Assembly (NCBI GenBank): GCA_005239165.1
Contig: RAPG01000004.1
Location: forward strand, 124,001 to 188,000
Length of the DNA stretch: 64,000 nt
Source: Allopusillimonas ginsengisoli
Lineage (GTDB): Bacteria > Pseudomonadota > Gammaproteobacteria > Burkholderiales > Burkholderiaceae_B
Reading direction: 5' to 3'
How positions within the stretch are numbered: the stretch's first letter is position 1; the number at the start of each line of letters is the position of its first letter. Positions 17,070 to 25,795 of this stretch are shown here, in pieces. Both the position numbers and the translations under genes were made by a program. The notes under the pieces are model-generated. The model did no database searches, was not told the DNA's origin, and saw nothing but the letters and a program-made list of their open reading frames with translations.

Positions 17070-17840
17070 TTATCGCTTTATCTTATTGAATAATTTAAAG
17101 AAATTGTCAGTTGTTGCCTGCCCTACCTCTGCCGCCGATATACCACGCAAATCTGCAATCTTCTCAGCAACATGCATCACTTTAGATGGGTCATTGAGCT
17201 TGCCCCGATGTGGCACAGGGGCCAGAAACGGTGAATCAGTTTCTATCAACAAGCGATCTAGTGGCATATTGCGCGCCAGCTGCTGCAGATCCTCTGCCTT
17301 TTTGAACGTCACAATGCCCGACAGCGAAATGTAAAAATTGAGCTCCATGGCTGCCTGGGCAACCTCCCACGACTCAGTAAAACAGTGCATAACGCCACCC
17401 ACCTTGTCAGCACCCTCTTCTTTCATGATGCGCAACGTGTCTTCGCTGGCGGCCCGCGTGTGAATAATGAGCGGCAGCCCGCTTTCTCGACTGGCCCGGA
17501 TATGCGTACGAAAACGCTCCCGCTGCCACTCAAGCGGCTCTGCCAGGCGAAAATAGTCAAGCCCGGTTTCACCTATGGCCACCACCTTCTCAGACTGTCC
17601 TGACTCGACCAGTTGGGCCACTGTAGGCTCCGGAGTGTCCTGATAGTCAGGATGCACGCCTACTGACGCATAAAGATGGTCATGCGGTGCAACCAAGGCC
17701 ATCAGCCCCGGCCAGTCGGGCATGCTTACGCTGACAACCAGTGCATGGCTAACCTGATTTTGCGCCATGCGGTCCAAAATCTCGGGCAGGTTGGCGGCAA
17801 GCTCAGGGAAATTAAGGTGACAATGAGAATCTACATACAT
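17070..17840 (-). CDS. tatD: TatD-family metal-dependent hydrolase (DNase)
   Basis: 256 aa TIM-barrel amidohydrolase. It opens MYVDSHCHLNF, where HxH binds metal, and has GETGLDYFRL, IHTRAASEDTL, GVMHCFTES and ETDSPFLAPVPHRG, the remaining metal and signature positions. TatD enzymes act as 3'-5' exonucleases or DNases on damaged or apoptotic DNA; the cellular role in betaproteobacteria is unclear. Start 17840 is set by homology of the DSHCH block, as no clear ribosome site exists. It lies 110 bases after holB, the usual order mltG-tmk-holB-tatD. Confidence 0.93.
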   Translation of the reverse strand: MYVDSHCHLNFPELAANLPEILDRMAQNQVSHALVVSVSMPDWPGLMALVAPHDHLYASVGVHPDYQDTPEPTVAQLVESGQSEKVVAIGETGLDYFRLAEPLEWQRERFRTHIRASRESGLPLIIHTRAASEDTLRIMKEEGADKVGGVMHCFTESWEVAQAAMELNFYISLSGIVTFKKAEDLQQLARNMPLDRLLIETDSPFLAPVPHRGKLNDPSKVMHVAEKIADLRGISAAEVGQATTDNFFKLFNKIKR

Positions 17841-17846
17841 AGAAAT

Positions 17847-17908
17847 GCTTGCAATAAAAATAGAGATACAAGTGAAAGCTTGCAATGAAAAAAGAGATAC
17901 ACGTAAAA
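17847..17908. repeat. Imperfect 31-bp tandem repeat in the tatD leader
   Basis: Two head-to-tail copies begin GCTTGCAAT at 17847 and 17878 and share AGAGATACA; a few bases differ. It sits directly upstream of tatD in the holB-tatD gap and may influence tatD expression. Confidence 0.75.
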
Positions 17909-17949
17909 ATTAGCAGCGCAGCCCTGCTCACTCTCAGTGTAGGGCTATT

Positions 17950-18999
17950 TTAAACTTGGGGTGCGCATGCAAGCGTGGCGCGTTGCAATGCACTGTGCAC
18001 AAACAGTTTGGCGTTGAGCGGATGGCCTGCAACGGCTCGCTGTTGATTCAGCCATTTAGCTGTATCGGCCAGGTTGGCACGTGACGCCATGTCGGCGATA
18101 CGCACGGTTTGCTTACTGATGGAGGGGTAGTAGCGAACAGGCGATTGCGACGCCGCCAGCAGCAGATCAAGAAACAGCCGCTGCAACGCGTCAATCCATA
18201 CTTCAGGTGAGGTTTTCTCTAGCTTGTCTGCCAGAGGGCCGACATCGGCGCCTGGCCCTGACATGATGGCCGCCACGAAATCCTGCAACCATTCGGGACA
18301 AGGGCTGCCTTCCATCCTGGACAGCGCCTGCGCCAGCAATGGCGCGCCTCCCGCCGCTGCCAGCCAGTCTGCGGCCTGATCGACCCCCTGTTGCGTCAGC
18401 CAGCTCAGGCTCTCCTCTGGGCCTGGCACGGCAAGCGGGAGCCGGCGACAGCGTGAAACCAGTGTTGGAAGCAGGCGGTCAGGGGCATCAGCCACCAACA
18501 GGAACACTGTATGAGCGGGAGGTTCTTCGAGAACCTTCAACAGCGCATTGGCGGTAATCTGATTCATGGCCCGTGCCGGATAAAGTACCGCAACTCGCCA
18601 TCCGCCACGGTGCGTAGCGGTATTGAACCAGGACCCCAACGCTCGTAACTGGTCGATACGGATGTCTTTAGAGGGTGCCTTTTTGGCAGCCCCCACCGGC
18701 GAGCTCTCTGCGTCGTTAGGACCGGCCCCTTCCTCGTATGCCACGGCATCGGGCCGGATACGCCGCAAATCAGGATGATTGCCGTGCGCCAGCCACTGGC
18801 AGGCCGCACAATGACCACAGGCCAAGCTCTGCACCGGCGACTCGCATAACAGGCTGGCTGCTGCAGCCAGCGCAAACTGCCGCTTACCAATGCCAGGCAG
18901 TCCGTGAATCAGCCAGGCGTGCGCAAATCGCTCGCGTTGTGACAACCATTGTCGTGCGTGTGCTTCATGCCAAGGCAAGAACGGAACCAGGTCACTCAT
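17950..18999 (-). CDS. holB: DNA polymerase III delta' subunit
   Basis: 349 aa clamp-loader subunit. The P-loop region reads GLPGIGKRQFALAAA (about residues 35-49), and four cysteines within CESPVQSLACGHCAACQW form the zinc module typical of the family. KDIRIDQLRALGSWFNT and NALLKVLEEPPAHTVFLL follow, the latter with the LLKxLEEPP signature. It opens and closes the beta clamp with delta and gamma/tau. It overlaps tmk by four bases, so is translationally coupled. Confidence 0.95.
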   Translation of the reverse strand: MSDLVPFLPWHEAHARQWLSQRERFAHAWLIHGLPGIGKRQFALAAAASLLCESPVQSLACGHCAACQWLAHGNHPDLRRIRPDAVAYEEGAGPNDAESSPVGAAKKAPSKDIRIDQLRALGSWFNTATHRGGWRVAVLYPARAMNQITANALLKVLEEPPAHTVFLLVADAPDRLLPTLVSRCRRLPLAVPGPEESLSWLTQQGVDQAADWLAAAGGAPLLAQALSRMEGSPCPEWLQDFVAAIMSGPGADVGPLADKLEKTSPEVWIDALQRLFLDLLLAASQSPVRYYPSISKQTVRIADMASRANLADTAKWLNQQRAVAGHPLNAKLFVHSALQRATLACAPQV

Positions 19000-19655
19000 G
19001 GCGACTCGCTGTTGTGGTTGCTGCCATGGCGGTGCACCAGTGCGTCAATCTCAGTCGTGAGGCGCGCTCGTACGACCTCAATGGGAAGCGTCGAGTCAAC
19101 GAGATGAAAACGCTGGGGTTGTTGCTGCACGCGCTGATGATAGGCTTGGCGGGTTCGCTGAAAAAACGCTTCACCTTCCTGCTCGAAACGATCGAGCTGG
19201 CGGCTGCGTGTAAGGCGCTCACGGGCTACCTCAAGCGGCACATCAAACAGCCAGGTACGATCGGGCTCAATGCCCGGTATGGCCCATTGCTCAAGGGCAT
19301 GAACTGCAGACTCGCCCAACTGACGTCCGCCTCCCTGATAGGCATAACTGGCGTCGGTGAAACGATCGCATACCACCCACTGGCCAGCATCGAGTGCTGG
19401 CAAAATCACTGCATGAACATGCTCGCAACGGGCAGCAAACATGAGCAGGGTTTCTGTTTTGAGATGCATGCTGGTTTCCAGCAGCATCTGGCGCAACTGC
19501 TCGCCAAGCGGTGTGCCGCCGGGTTCACGGGTGCAGAGTACTGGCAGGCCCCTGGCTTTCAACTGATCAACGAGCCAGGGTACGTGTGTGCTTTTCCCGG
19601 CCCCATCCAGGCCCTCGAGAGAAATAAAACAGCCTCGGGTAGTATGCGTAATCAT
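18996..19655 (-). CDS. tmk: Thymidylate kinase
   Basis: 219 aa. The P-loop is LEGLDGAGKST, the DRY-like motif is VVCDRFTDASYAYQGGGRQ, and REPGGTPLGEQLR lies between them; all fit TMP kinase, which makes dTDP for DNA synthesis. It overlaps mltG upstream and holB downstream by four bases each, a tight three-gene operon. Confidence 0.97.
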   Translation of the reverse strand: MITHTTRGCFISLEGLDGAGKSTHVPWLVDQLKARGLPVLCTREPGGTPLGEQLRQMLLETSMHLKTETLLMFAARCEHVHAVILPALDAGQWVVCDRFTDASYAYQGGGRQLGESAVHALEQWAIPGIEPDRTWLFDVPLEVARERLTRSRQLDRFEQEGEAFFQRTRQAYHQRVQQQPQRFHLVDSTLPIEVVRARLTTEIDALVHRHGSNHNSESP

Positions 19656-20662
19656 TGTCTTCGTCCGAGAATGTACTTGGCAACGGCGCGGTTGTGCGAG
19701 GCGAGATTGGAGGAAAACTCGCTGGTGCCATCGCCTCGTGACACAAAATACAGGAAATTATGAGGCTCGGGATGGAGCACGGCAGCCAGCGCCGCGCGCC
19801 CGGGACTAGCTATGGGCGTTGGGGGCAGGCCAGCACGCGTGTAGGTATTCCAGGGGGTATCGGTAGTAAGATCTTTTTTGCGGATACGTCCCTGGTAGGC
19901 ATCGCCCATGCCATAGATGACAGTGGGATCGGTCTGTAGCGGCATCCCCAACCGGAGGCGATTGATGAATACGCCTGCCACGCGGCTGCGATCTTGCTCG
20001 TGCCCAGTTTCTCTCTCTACAATCGATGCCAGTACCAGAGCTTCATAGGGTGAAGTCAGGGGCAGCTTGGGATCTCGCTCGGCCCACAGGGTTGCCAGCA
20101 TGGTTTTCTGGGCCTCATAGGCTCGGCGTAGAATATCGAAGTCGGACGAACCCGGTACAAACACATAGGTATCGGGGTAGAACAGACCCTCTGGGCTCTG
20201 CTGCTCGGCGCCTAACTGTTGAAGCAATTGCTGGTCGCTGACGTCTTCAAGGGTTTGCGTAACTTGGGGCGCGTCACGCAATGCCTGACGTATACGCTTG
20301 TATGTCCAGCCTTCGACCAAGGTTAGCCTGGCCTGTGTCATGTCGCCATTGACCATGCGTTCGAGCAGACGACGTGGCGAGTCACCTCGCAAGGCTTCAT
20401 AGGCACCGGCCTGTATTTGCTTGTCAACACCGCTAAGTCGTGCAAGCAGCACGAAAGCGTCTTCGTTGACGTCGATACCCGAATTGACCATAAGCCTTGC
20501 AACGCCACGCGGGCTGGCACCTGGTGCAACAATGTAATCAATGCGTTCTTGTTGCAGGGTAACCGGGCTTGTCGACCAGTACCAGGCCGCAGCACTGACG
20601 GCTGCCGCAAGCAACGCCAGCACGAGCAGCGGATAAAGGATCAGTTTTTTGATTTGTTTCAT
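19652..20662 (-). CDS. mltG: Endolytic murein transglycosylase MltG (YceG)
   Basis: 336 aa with one N-terminal membrane anchor (LILYPLLVLALLAAAVSAAAWYW) and a periplasmic YceG domain. The catalytic Glu is in LASIVERETGHEQD; LQTDPTVIYGMG and NTYTRAGLPPTPIASPG are the other family blocks. The enzyme cuts nascent glycan strands and is thought to end their growth. It heads mltG-tmk-holB and is divergent from ygfZ. Confidence 0.96.
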   Translation of the reverse strand: MKQIKKLILYPLLVLALLAAAVSAAAWYWSTSPVTLQQERIDYIVAPGASPRGVARLMVNSGIDVNEDAFVLLARLSGVDKQIQAGAYEALRGDSPRRLLERMVNGDMTQARLTLVEGWTYKRIRQALRDAPQVTQTLEDVSDQQLLQQLGAEQQSPEGLFYPDTYVFVPGSSDFDILRRAYEAQKTMLATLWAERDPKLPLTSPYEALVLASIVERETGHEQDRSRVAGVFINRLRLGMPLQTDPTVIYGMGDAYQGRIRKKDLTTDTPWNTYTRAGLPPTPIASPGRAALAAVLHPEPHNFLYFVSRGDGTSEFSSNLASHNRAVAKYILGRRQ

Positions 20663-20804
20663 GAATAGTTAAGTTTAGCGTAGTCGCTGCGTGCAGCGAC
20701 AGGCGCAAGCCAGCCGACATGGTACGGGCGGGGCCGGCAAGATTGGCAGAAGCCCGTTATCATAATCGTTGAGTCTTTCTCTGTCTTGGATTATCAATAG
20801 CATC

Positions 20805-21818
20805 ATGGACACTACCTCCCCGCATTTCGTTCCACTTTCCGAGCTTGCTGTCATCGAGGCGGCTGGCGCCGACGCAATTTCGTTTCTGCATGGGCAGCTT
20901 ACGCAAGATACAGAAGGCTTGCCAGATGCCCAGGCCCGGCTAGCCGGTTACTGCACCGCCAAAGGCAGGCTGCTGGCCTCCATGGTGATCTGGAAGGACA
21001 CCCGCGACGAGGCGCCAGTGCTGCGCGCACTCGTCAGGCGTGATCTCGCTGAGGCGCTGGTAAAGCGGTTGACTATGTTTGTGCTGCGCGCCAAGGTACA
21101 GATCAGCATCTCTGACCTGGCTGTCTATGGGTTTGCACCACAAGGCTTGGGCTTGCCTGCAGCCGTTTCATCTGCACCACCACACTTGCCAGGCAGCACA
21201 GGCCTGCCTGAGAACACCGCACCGTGGACGCTGGTGCGGCATGCCGATGCGACGTGGATAGCTGCTCCATCGAAACAGCACTGCCCAACGCGCTGGTGGC
21301 TGGTCTCACAAGCAATCTCCGATGCATCAGAACCTGAACCGGCCGATCGTGCAAGCGCTGCTGACACCTCCGACGAAGGTCAGGCCTGGCAGGCAGCAGA
21401 CATTATGTCTGGCTTGCCATGGGTGCAAGCCGCCACACAAGACATGTTCATCCCCCAGACGCTTAATTTTGATCTGATCGATGGCGTCAACTTCACCAAG
21501 GGTTGCTATCCCGGCCAAGAGGTCGTTGCACGTGCGCATTATCGGGGGGCGGTCAAGCGTCGCATGGCCGGTGGTGTATTGCCAGTGCCCCAGGGCATAA
21601 CCCTTGCCAGCTTGCCTGGTACAGACATATTCGATGCAAAAGCACCCCGCAACCCCTGCGGTCGCATCATCAACGCCGCCCATTACGATGGCTTGCTGTA
21701 TGTGCTGATGGAAGTCCAGCTTGCCGACCTGGGCCAGGCCGATTTCAGACTGGGAGCAGCGGATGGGCCCAGTATTTCTGAACAAACCTTGCCGTACGGG
21801 CTTGCTGCAGAAGCGTAA
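20805..21818 (+). CDS. ygfZ: Folate-binding protein YgfZ (CAF17 family)
   Basis: 337 aa. The signature KGCYPGQEVVARAHYRG is at about residue 232, and the N-terminal fold (ISFLHGQLTQDTEGLP, GYCTAKGRLLASMVIW) is that of aminomethyltransferase-like proteins. YgfZ binds tetrahydrofolate and helps assembly or repair of certain Fe-S enzymes. I choose ATG 20805; no Shine-Dalgarno is evident, and an in-frame TTG at 20769 is possible but less likely. An unusual proline/alanine-rich stretch (GLPAAVSSAPPHLPG) sits mid-protein. Divergent from mltG. Confidence 0.9.
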   Translation: MDTTSPHFVPLSELAVIEAAGADAISFLHGQLTQDTEGLPDAQARLAGYCTAKGRLLASMVIWKDTRDEAPVLRALVRRDLAEALVKRLTMFVLRAKVQISISDLAVYGFAPQGLGLPAAVSSAPPHLPGSTGLPENTAPWTLVRHADATWIAAPSKQHCPTRWWLVSQAISDASEPEPADRASAADTSDEGQAWQAADIMSGLPWVQAATQDMFIPQTLNFDLIDGVNFTKGCYPGQEVVARAHYRGAVKRRMAGGVLPVPQGITLASLPGTDIFDAKAPRNPCGRIINAAHYDGLLYVLMEVQLADLGQADFRLGAADGPSISEQTLPYGLAAEA

Positions 21819-21827
21819 GGCACGCTT

Positions 21828-21944
21828 CTACTCCCGGTCGATTACAAGCAGCCGCAACAGCAGAGTGCGCCAGTATTCACAAATAAACTCTGCTGTATAC
21901 GCTTGCATGGCCTCAATTACAGCAAGCGGCCCGTCACAGCGCAC
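21828..21944 (-). CDS. Possible small unrecognised ORF
   Basis: Downstream of mmsB on the same strand is a frame open for 64 codons that ends at TAG 21828-21830. Its first usable start is GTG 21944 (38 codons, VRCDGPLAVIEAMQAYTAEF then ICEYWRTLLLRLLVIDRE); the upstream open part reads LVSLTLAEAARVSFVAW. Composition looks protein-like (regular hydrophobic pattern, mixed acidic and basic residues), but there is no clear ribosome site and I recognise no family. It may equally be chance. Confidence 0.25.
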   Translation of the reverse strand: MRCDGPLAVIEAMQAYTAEFICEYWRTLLLRLLVIDRE

Positions 21945-21999
21945 CCATGCGACAAAACTGACCCGGGCTGCTTCAGCCAGGGTCAGGCTGACTAACTGC

Positions 22000-22884
22000 C
22001 TATTTTTTGTACAGATTCAATATACTGGAGAAATCCAGTGCGCCATGTCCCTGGTTGCTATGTATCGAATACAAGTTGCGGGCCAACTCACCCAACGGTG
22101 TCGCAGAGCGCGTGCCGAGTGCAGACTCAGCCGCCAGACCGAGATCCTTCAGCATCAGGTCTACCCCAAAGCCGCCTTCGTATCCCTTGGATGCCGGCGC
22201 ATTGTCCATCACACCAGGCCACGGGTTGTACAGCTCAGTGGCCCAGTTACGCCCTGAACTCTTGGCGATGATGTCGGACAGTACTTTGGGGTCTAGCCCG
22301 TTTGCAGCGCCCAACGCCAGAGCTTCAGAGGTGCCCGCCATCAAAATGCCCAGCAGCATGTTGTTGCAGATTTTCGCTACCTGCCCCGCACCCGCCTCAC
22401 CTGCATGGAAAATATTCTTTCCCATTTTTTCCAGATAAGGCGTAGCAGCGTCAAGATCAGCAACGGTGCCGCCGACGATAAACGTCAAGGTGCCGGCCAC
22501 GGCACCACCTGTACCACCCGAGACGGGCGCATCAATCATGCGCACACCCTTGGCCGCAGCCGCTTCAGCTACTTTACGGGCGGATGCAGCAGCAATGGTG
22601 CTGCACTCCATCACCAATGTACCTGCGGCAATGTGCTGCAGCAGGCCGGCCTCACCAAGGTAAAGGCTTTCAACGTGCTTGCTGGCCGGCAGCATGGTTA
22701 CCACAGCATCCACGCCTTTAACGGCGGCCTGCGCCGACTCGGCAGCACTGGCGCCAGCGTCGGTCAGGGTTTTGACAGCATCTGGCACCAGGTCAAATAC
22801 TGACAGTTCATGCCCGGCTTTGAGCAAGTTGAGCGCCATGGGCGCGCCCATATGCCCCAACCCGATAAATGCGATATGGCTCAT
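22000..22884 (-). CDS. mmsB: 3-hydroxyisobutyrate dehydrogenase
   Basis: 294 aa NAD-dependent beta-hydroxyacid dehydrogenase. The Rossmann start is IAFIGLGHMGAPMALNLLKAG; the substrate motif DAPVSGGTGGAVAGTL and the catalytic-Lys helix GAGQVAKICNNMLLG are in place. It oxidises 3-hydroxyisobutyrate to methylmalonate semialdehyde in valine breakdown. AGGAG seven bases before ATG supports the start. It is the third of a leftward set with the hydrolase and acyl-CoA dehydrogenase, 179 bases behind the hydrolase. No methylmalonate-semialdehyde dehydrogenase (mmsA) is in the window. Confidence 0.93.
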   Translation of the reverse strand: MSHIAFIGLGHMGAPMALNLLKAGHELSVFDLVPDAVKTLTDAGASAAESAQAAVKGVDAVVTMLPASKHVESLYLGEAGLLQHIAAGTLVMECSTIAAASARKVAEAAAAKGVRMIDAPVSGGTGGAVAGTLTFIVGGTVADLDAATPYLEKMGKNIFHAGEAGAGQVAKICNNMLLGILMAGTSEALALGAANGLDPKVLSDIIAKSSGRNWATELYNPWPGVMDNAPASKGYEGGFGVDLMLKDLGLAAESALGTRSATPLGELARNLYSIHSNQGHGALDFSSILNLYKK

Positions 22885-23063
22885 TTTTTGTCTCCTGTGT
22901 ACGATAAATTTTGTATGGGCTGTTTGTTAATTCTTGTACGGCAAGCTCAGCCAGGTATCCAGACCTTACCGCTGCGCCAGCAGGGCAGCATGCGCAGCAC
23001 GCTGCCCCGCCGCAGTTTTCATTTCCCCGGAAACGGCCTGATCTTCACCAGGCCGCAGCCTGA

Positions 23064-24218
23064 TTACGTGGCACGCTGGTTCTGAGGCATGCCCAGATCG
23101 GCCAGGGGATGATCGGCCGGGGTGCTCCAGGGCGCTTCGAAAAAGCGCTGTACCCATTCATGGGTGGCTTCACCGGAAGTCGCCGGATTCCATTTTGGCT
23201 GCTTGTCTTTGTCAATGATGAGCGCCCGAATGCCTTCCCGCAAGTCGCCCTTAACACCAGATTGCAGCGAGACGATGTACTCTTCCCGAAATACATCGGC
23301 CAGCGACATCAGCTTAACCCGTTGCAACAACGTAAAGCTTAGTCGCGCAGAGCCGGGCGAGCCTCTGGTAAACGTTTTTGCTGCGCGCTGAAGCCAGGGG
23401 TCGTCGTGCTCTGCCCAGCCGGCAATGCTGGCGCACACTGCGTCAAAATCGGCATCGCCGCAGGCCTGACGTATCAGTGAAAAGTGTGTTTGTAACGGTC
23501 CTGGCTCTGTCGCCACGTCGGCACCCAAGGTGCCTAGCAACAGATGCAGGGCATGGCTGTTCTGGGTGCTATCGTCAGACCAGGGAGTACTCTCCATTTG
23601 CCCCATCAACGTATCCCAGCTGCCGGAATCAACGTGATAGTCGACCAGCCCCAGGGCCAGGCAGTCATTTGCGCCCAATTGCGCGCCGGTAAGCGCCAGA
23701 AAGACACCTATGCCATCAGGCAGGCGCGAAAGCATCCATGTACCGCCCACATCGGGAAACAGGCCTATGGAAATCTCTGGCATGGCGAAACGTGTGGTTT
23801 CGGTGACTACGCGATGACTGGCTCCCATTATCAGGCCCACACCACCGCCCATCACAATACCGCTACCCCAGCACAACAAAGGCTTGGTATATGTATGAAT
23901 CTGGTAGTCGAGCCGGTACTCAACATCGAAAAACTCACGGGCGTATACATTATTCAAGGCGTCGCCAGTGGTGTTCTCGAGTATGCCCTGGTACATGCCC
24001 TGCAGGTCTCCACCCGCACAAAACGCCCTGTCGCCGGCCGCATTGAGCACCACCACACCGATGCTGTCATCCTCTTGCCATGCCGTAAGCTGGGCGGCAA
24101 GCGCTTCACACATTTCCAGCGTCAGGCTGTTGAGCGTTTTCGGGCTGTTAAGCGTGGCAATGCCGATTTTCTTGCTGCCGGCTGTGTCCAAAATTTGGAA
24201 TTGCACCTGGGAAGTCAT
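23064..24218 (-). CDS. 3-hydroxyisobutyryl-CoA hydrolase (enoyl-CoA hydratase-fold)
   Basis: 384 aa, longer than plain enoyl-CoA hydratases and of the size of HIBYL-CoA hydrolases. The oxyanion region FCAGGDLQGMYQG and the block GGGVGLIMGASHRVVTETTRFAMPEISIGLFPDVGGTW match that subfamily; GLFPDVGG with Glu/Asp is diagnostic. It releases CoA from 3-hydroxyisobutyryl-CoA in the valine pathway. It overlaps the upstream acyl-CoA dehydrogenase gene by four bases. Confidence 0.9.
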   Translation of the reverse strand: MTSQVQFQILDTAGSKKIGIATLNSPKTLNSLTLEMCEALAAQLTAWQEDDSIGVVVLNAAGDRAFCAGGDLQGMYQGILENTTGDALNNVYAREFFDVEYRLDYQIHTYTKPLLCWGSGIVMGGGVGLIMGASHRVVTETTRFAMPEISIGLFPDVGGTWMLSRLPDGIGVFLALTGAQLGANDCLALGLVDYHVDSGSWDTLMGQMESTPWSDDSTQNSHALHLLLGTLGADVATEPGPLQTHFSLIRQACGDADFDAVCASIAGWAEHDDPWLQRAAKTFTRGSPGSARLSFTLLQRVKLMSLADVFREEYIVSLQSGVKGDLREGIRALIIDKDKQPKWNPATSGEATHEWVQRFFEAPWSTPADHPLADLGMPQNQRAT

Positions 24219-25369
24219 CGAATGTCTGCTCCTTTGTCCAAAATTTGCCGTGCCAAAATAACACGCATGATTTCATTAGTACCTTCGAGAATCTGATGTA
24301 CGCGGGTATCGCGTACCAGGCGCTCCAGGGGGTAATCTTTTAAATAACCATAGCCGCCGTAAATCTGCTGGGCGTCCAGACAAACCTGAAAGCACAAGTC
24401 AGTGGCAAGGCGCTTGGCCATCGCGCAATAAGATGCTGCCTGCGGGTCGCCCTCGTCAAGCCGTGTTGCCGCCAGGCGTACCATTTGGCGCGAAGCCACA
24501 ATATGAGTAAGCATGTCAGTAAGCTTGAACTGCAGCGCCTGGAAGGCTGAAAGAGCCTGGCCAAACTGTTTTCGTTCGCCCATATAGCGGCGCGCCGCAT
24601 CGTAGGCGCCCTGTGCTGCACCGACTGAGCAGGTAGCAATATTGATGCGCCCACCGTCCAGCCCTTTCATGGCAAACTTAAACCCTTCACCTTCCTGACC
24701 CAGCAAGTGGTCAGCTGGCACCTCCACATTGTCAAAGGTAATAGGCCGAGTCGACTGGCTGTTCCAGCCCATTTTGTCTTCTTTGCGGCCATAGCTGATG
24801 CCTGCCGTGTCAGCTGGCACCACAAACGCCGATATGCCGCTCGCGCCAGGCCCGCCTGTGCGCGCCATGACTACAAGTACATCCGTGTCGCCCGCCCCCG
24901 AAATAAATGCTTTTGCACCATTAAGTATGTAGGCATTGCCACGCTTTTCGGCACGCGTGCTGAGTGACGCAGCGTCTGACCCCGCGCCGGGCTCAGTAAG
25001 ACAATATGAAGCCAGTTTTTCACCGCAAGCCAGTTTCGGCCCCCAGGTATCGCGCACTGCATCTGTAGCCCACGTTCCTATCATCCAGGTCGCCATGTTG
25101 TGTATGGTCAAAAACGCCGTGGTGGATGGGTCATAGGCGGCCATTTCTTCAAACACAAGTGTGGCATCAAGACGCGGCAATTCAAGGCCGCCAATGGACT
25201 CGGGCGCGTAAATGGCGCAAAACCCCATCTCGCCTGCACGGGCAAAGGTCTCTTTCGGAAAAATACCTTCTGCGTCCCAGCGGGCCGCATTGGGCTCCAG
25301 CTCACCAATGGCGAAATCGCGGGCCGCCTGTGCAAATGCCTGTTGTTCATCGCTGAGGCGAAAATCCAT
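24215..25369 (-). CDS. Acyl-CoA dehydrogenase (isobutyryl-CoA type)
   Basis: 384 aa FAD enzyme. Typical blocks are YCLTEPGAGSDAASL, GAKAFISGAGDTD, MGWNSQSTRPITFDNVEVP and the C-terminal QIYGGYGYLKDYPLERLVRDTRVHQILEGTNEIMRVIL. Given the two downstream valine-pathway genes it most likely converts isobutyryl-CoA to methacrylyl-CoA (human ACAD8 counterpart); substrate assignment is from context. It is first in the set, with about 90 bases up to rnfH. No enoyl-CoA hydratase for methacrylyl-CoA is in the cluster. Confidence 0.88.
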   Translation of the reverse strand: MDFRLSDEQQAFAQAARDFAIGELEPNAARWDAEGIFPKETFARAGEMGFCAIYAPESIGGLELPRLDATLVFEEMAAYDPSTTAFLTIHNMATWMIGTWATDAVRDTWGPKLACGEKLASYCLTEPGAGSDAASLSTRAEKRGNAYILNGAKAFISGAGDTDVLVVMARTGGPGASGISAFVVPADTAGISYGRKEDKMGWNSQSTRPITFDNVEVPADHLLGQEGEGFKFAMKGLDGGRINIATCSVGAAQGAYDAARRYMGERKQFGQALSAFQALQFKLTDMLTHIVASRQMVRLAATRLDEGDPQAASYCAMAKRLATDLCFQVCLDAQQIYGGYGYLKDYPLERLVRDTRVHQILEGTNEIMRVILARQILDKGADIR

Positions 25370-25462
25370 TTTATTGTCTCCTTTTGTCGGTAGTCGGGGC
25401 CACCATATTCGTGCTATTTACCGGATGTCGCTAACCATAGCGCGTTTGGCGCGGGTGTTTTG

Positions 25463-25795
25463 TCATGTGCGCGACAATCGGTTTTGTTTGTGCTGCGCAC
25501 GCCGGCGACGCGACTCCATGGGGTCGAAATTCAGAGGACGGTAGATTTCGACGCGGTCACCATCTTGCAGCGCTCGTTCTGGCGCGCACACCTGGCCAAA
25601 TATACCCGCAACCAGCGCCAACCGTGGATACTGGGGATGACAATCAAAGAAGCCACTATCTGCAATAGCCTGCACTACCGTGGCACCCGGCACCATGCTG
25701 AGATTTTTTGTCCAGATACCTGCGGCAGACACCGTCGTGTCTGCGTTGTCTGGGGCTGACGCGTACACCACGGTTACGGAAATAGCATTATTCAC
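25463..25795 (-). CDS. rnfH: RnfH/UPF0125 ubiquitin-like-fold protein
   Basis: 110 aa from GTG 25795. The beta-grasp domain shows SVTVVYASAPDNADTT, VPGATVVQAIADSGFF, VAGIFGQVCAPERALQDGDRVEIYRPL, a good match to UPF0125/RnfH. The tail is basic (ESRRRRAQHKQNRLS). Function is not settled; it is often paired with ratA, as here. The GTG overlaps the ratA stop by eight bases; a longer reading to 25879 would be all within ratA and is rejected. Confidence 0.88.
   Translation of the reverse strand: MNNAISVTVVYASAPDNADTTVSAAGIWTKNLSMVPGATVVQAIADSGFFDCHPQYPRLALVAGIFGQVCAPERALQDGDRVEIYRPLNFDPMESRRRRAQHKQNRLSRT

Noticed and set aside
18738..19763. Plus-strand frame of 341 codons opposite holB and tmk
   Set aside because: Both genes on the minus strand have complete signatures, and the opposite frame spans their junction.
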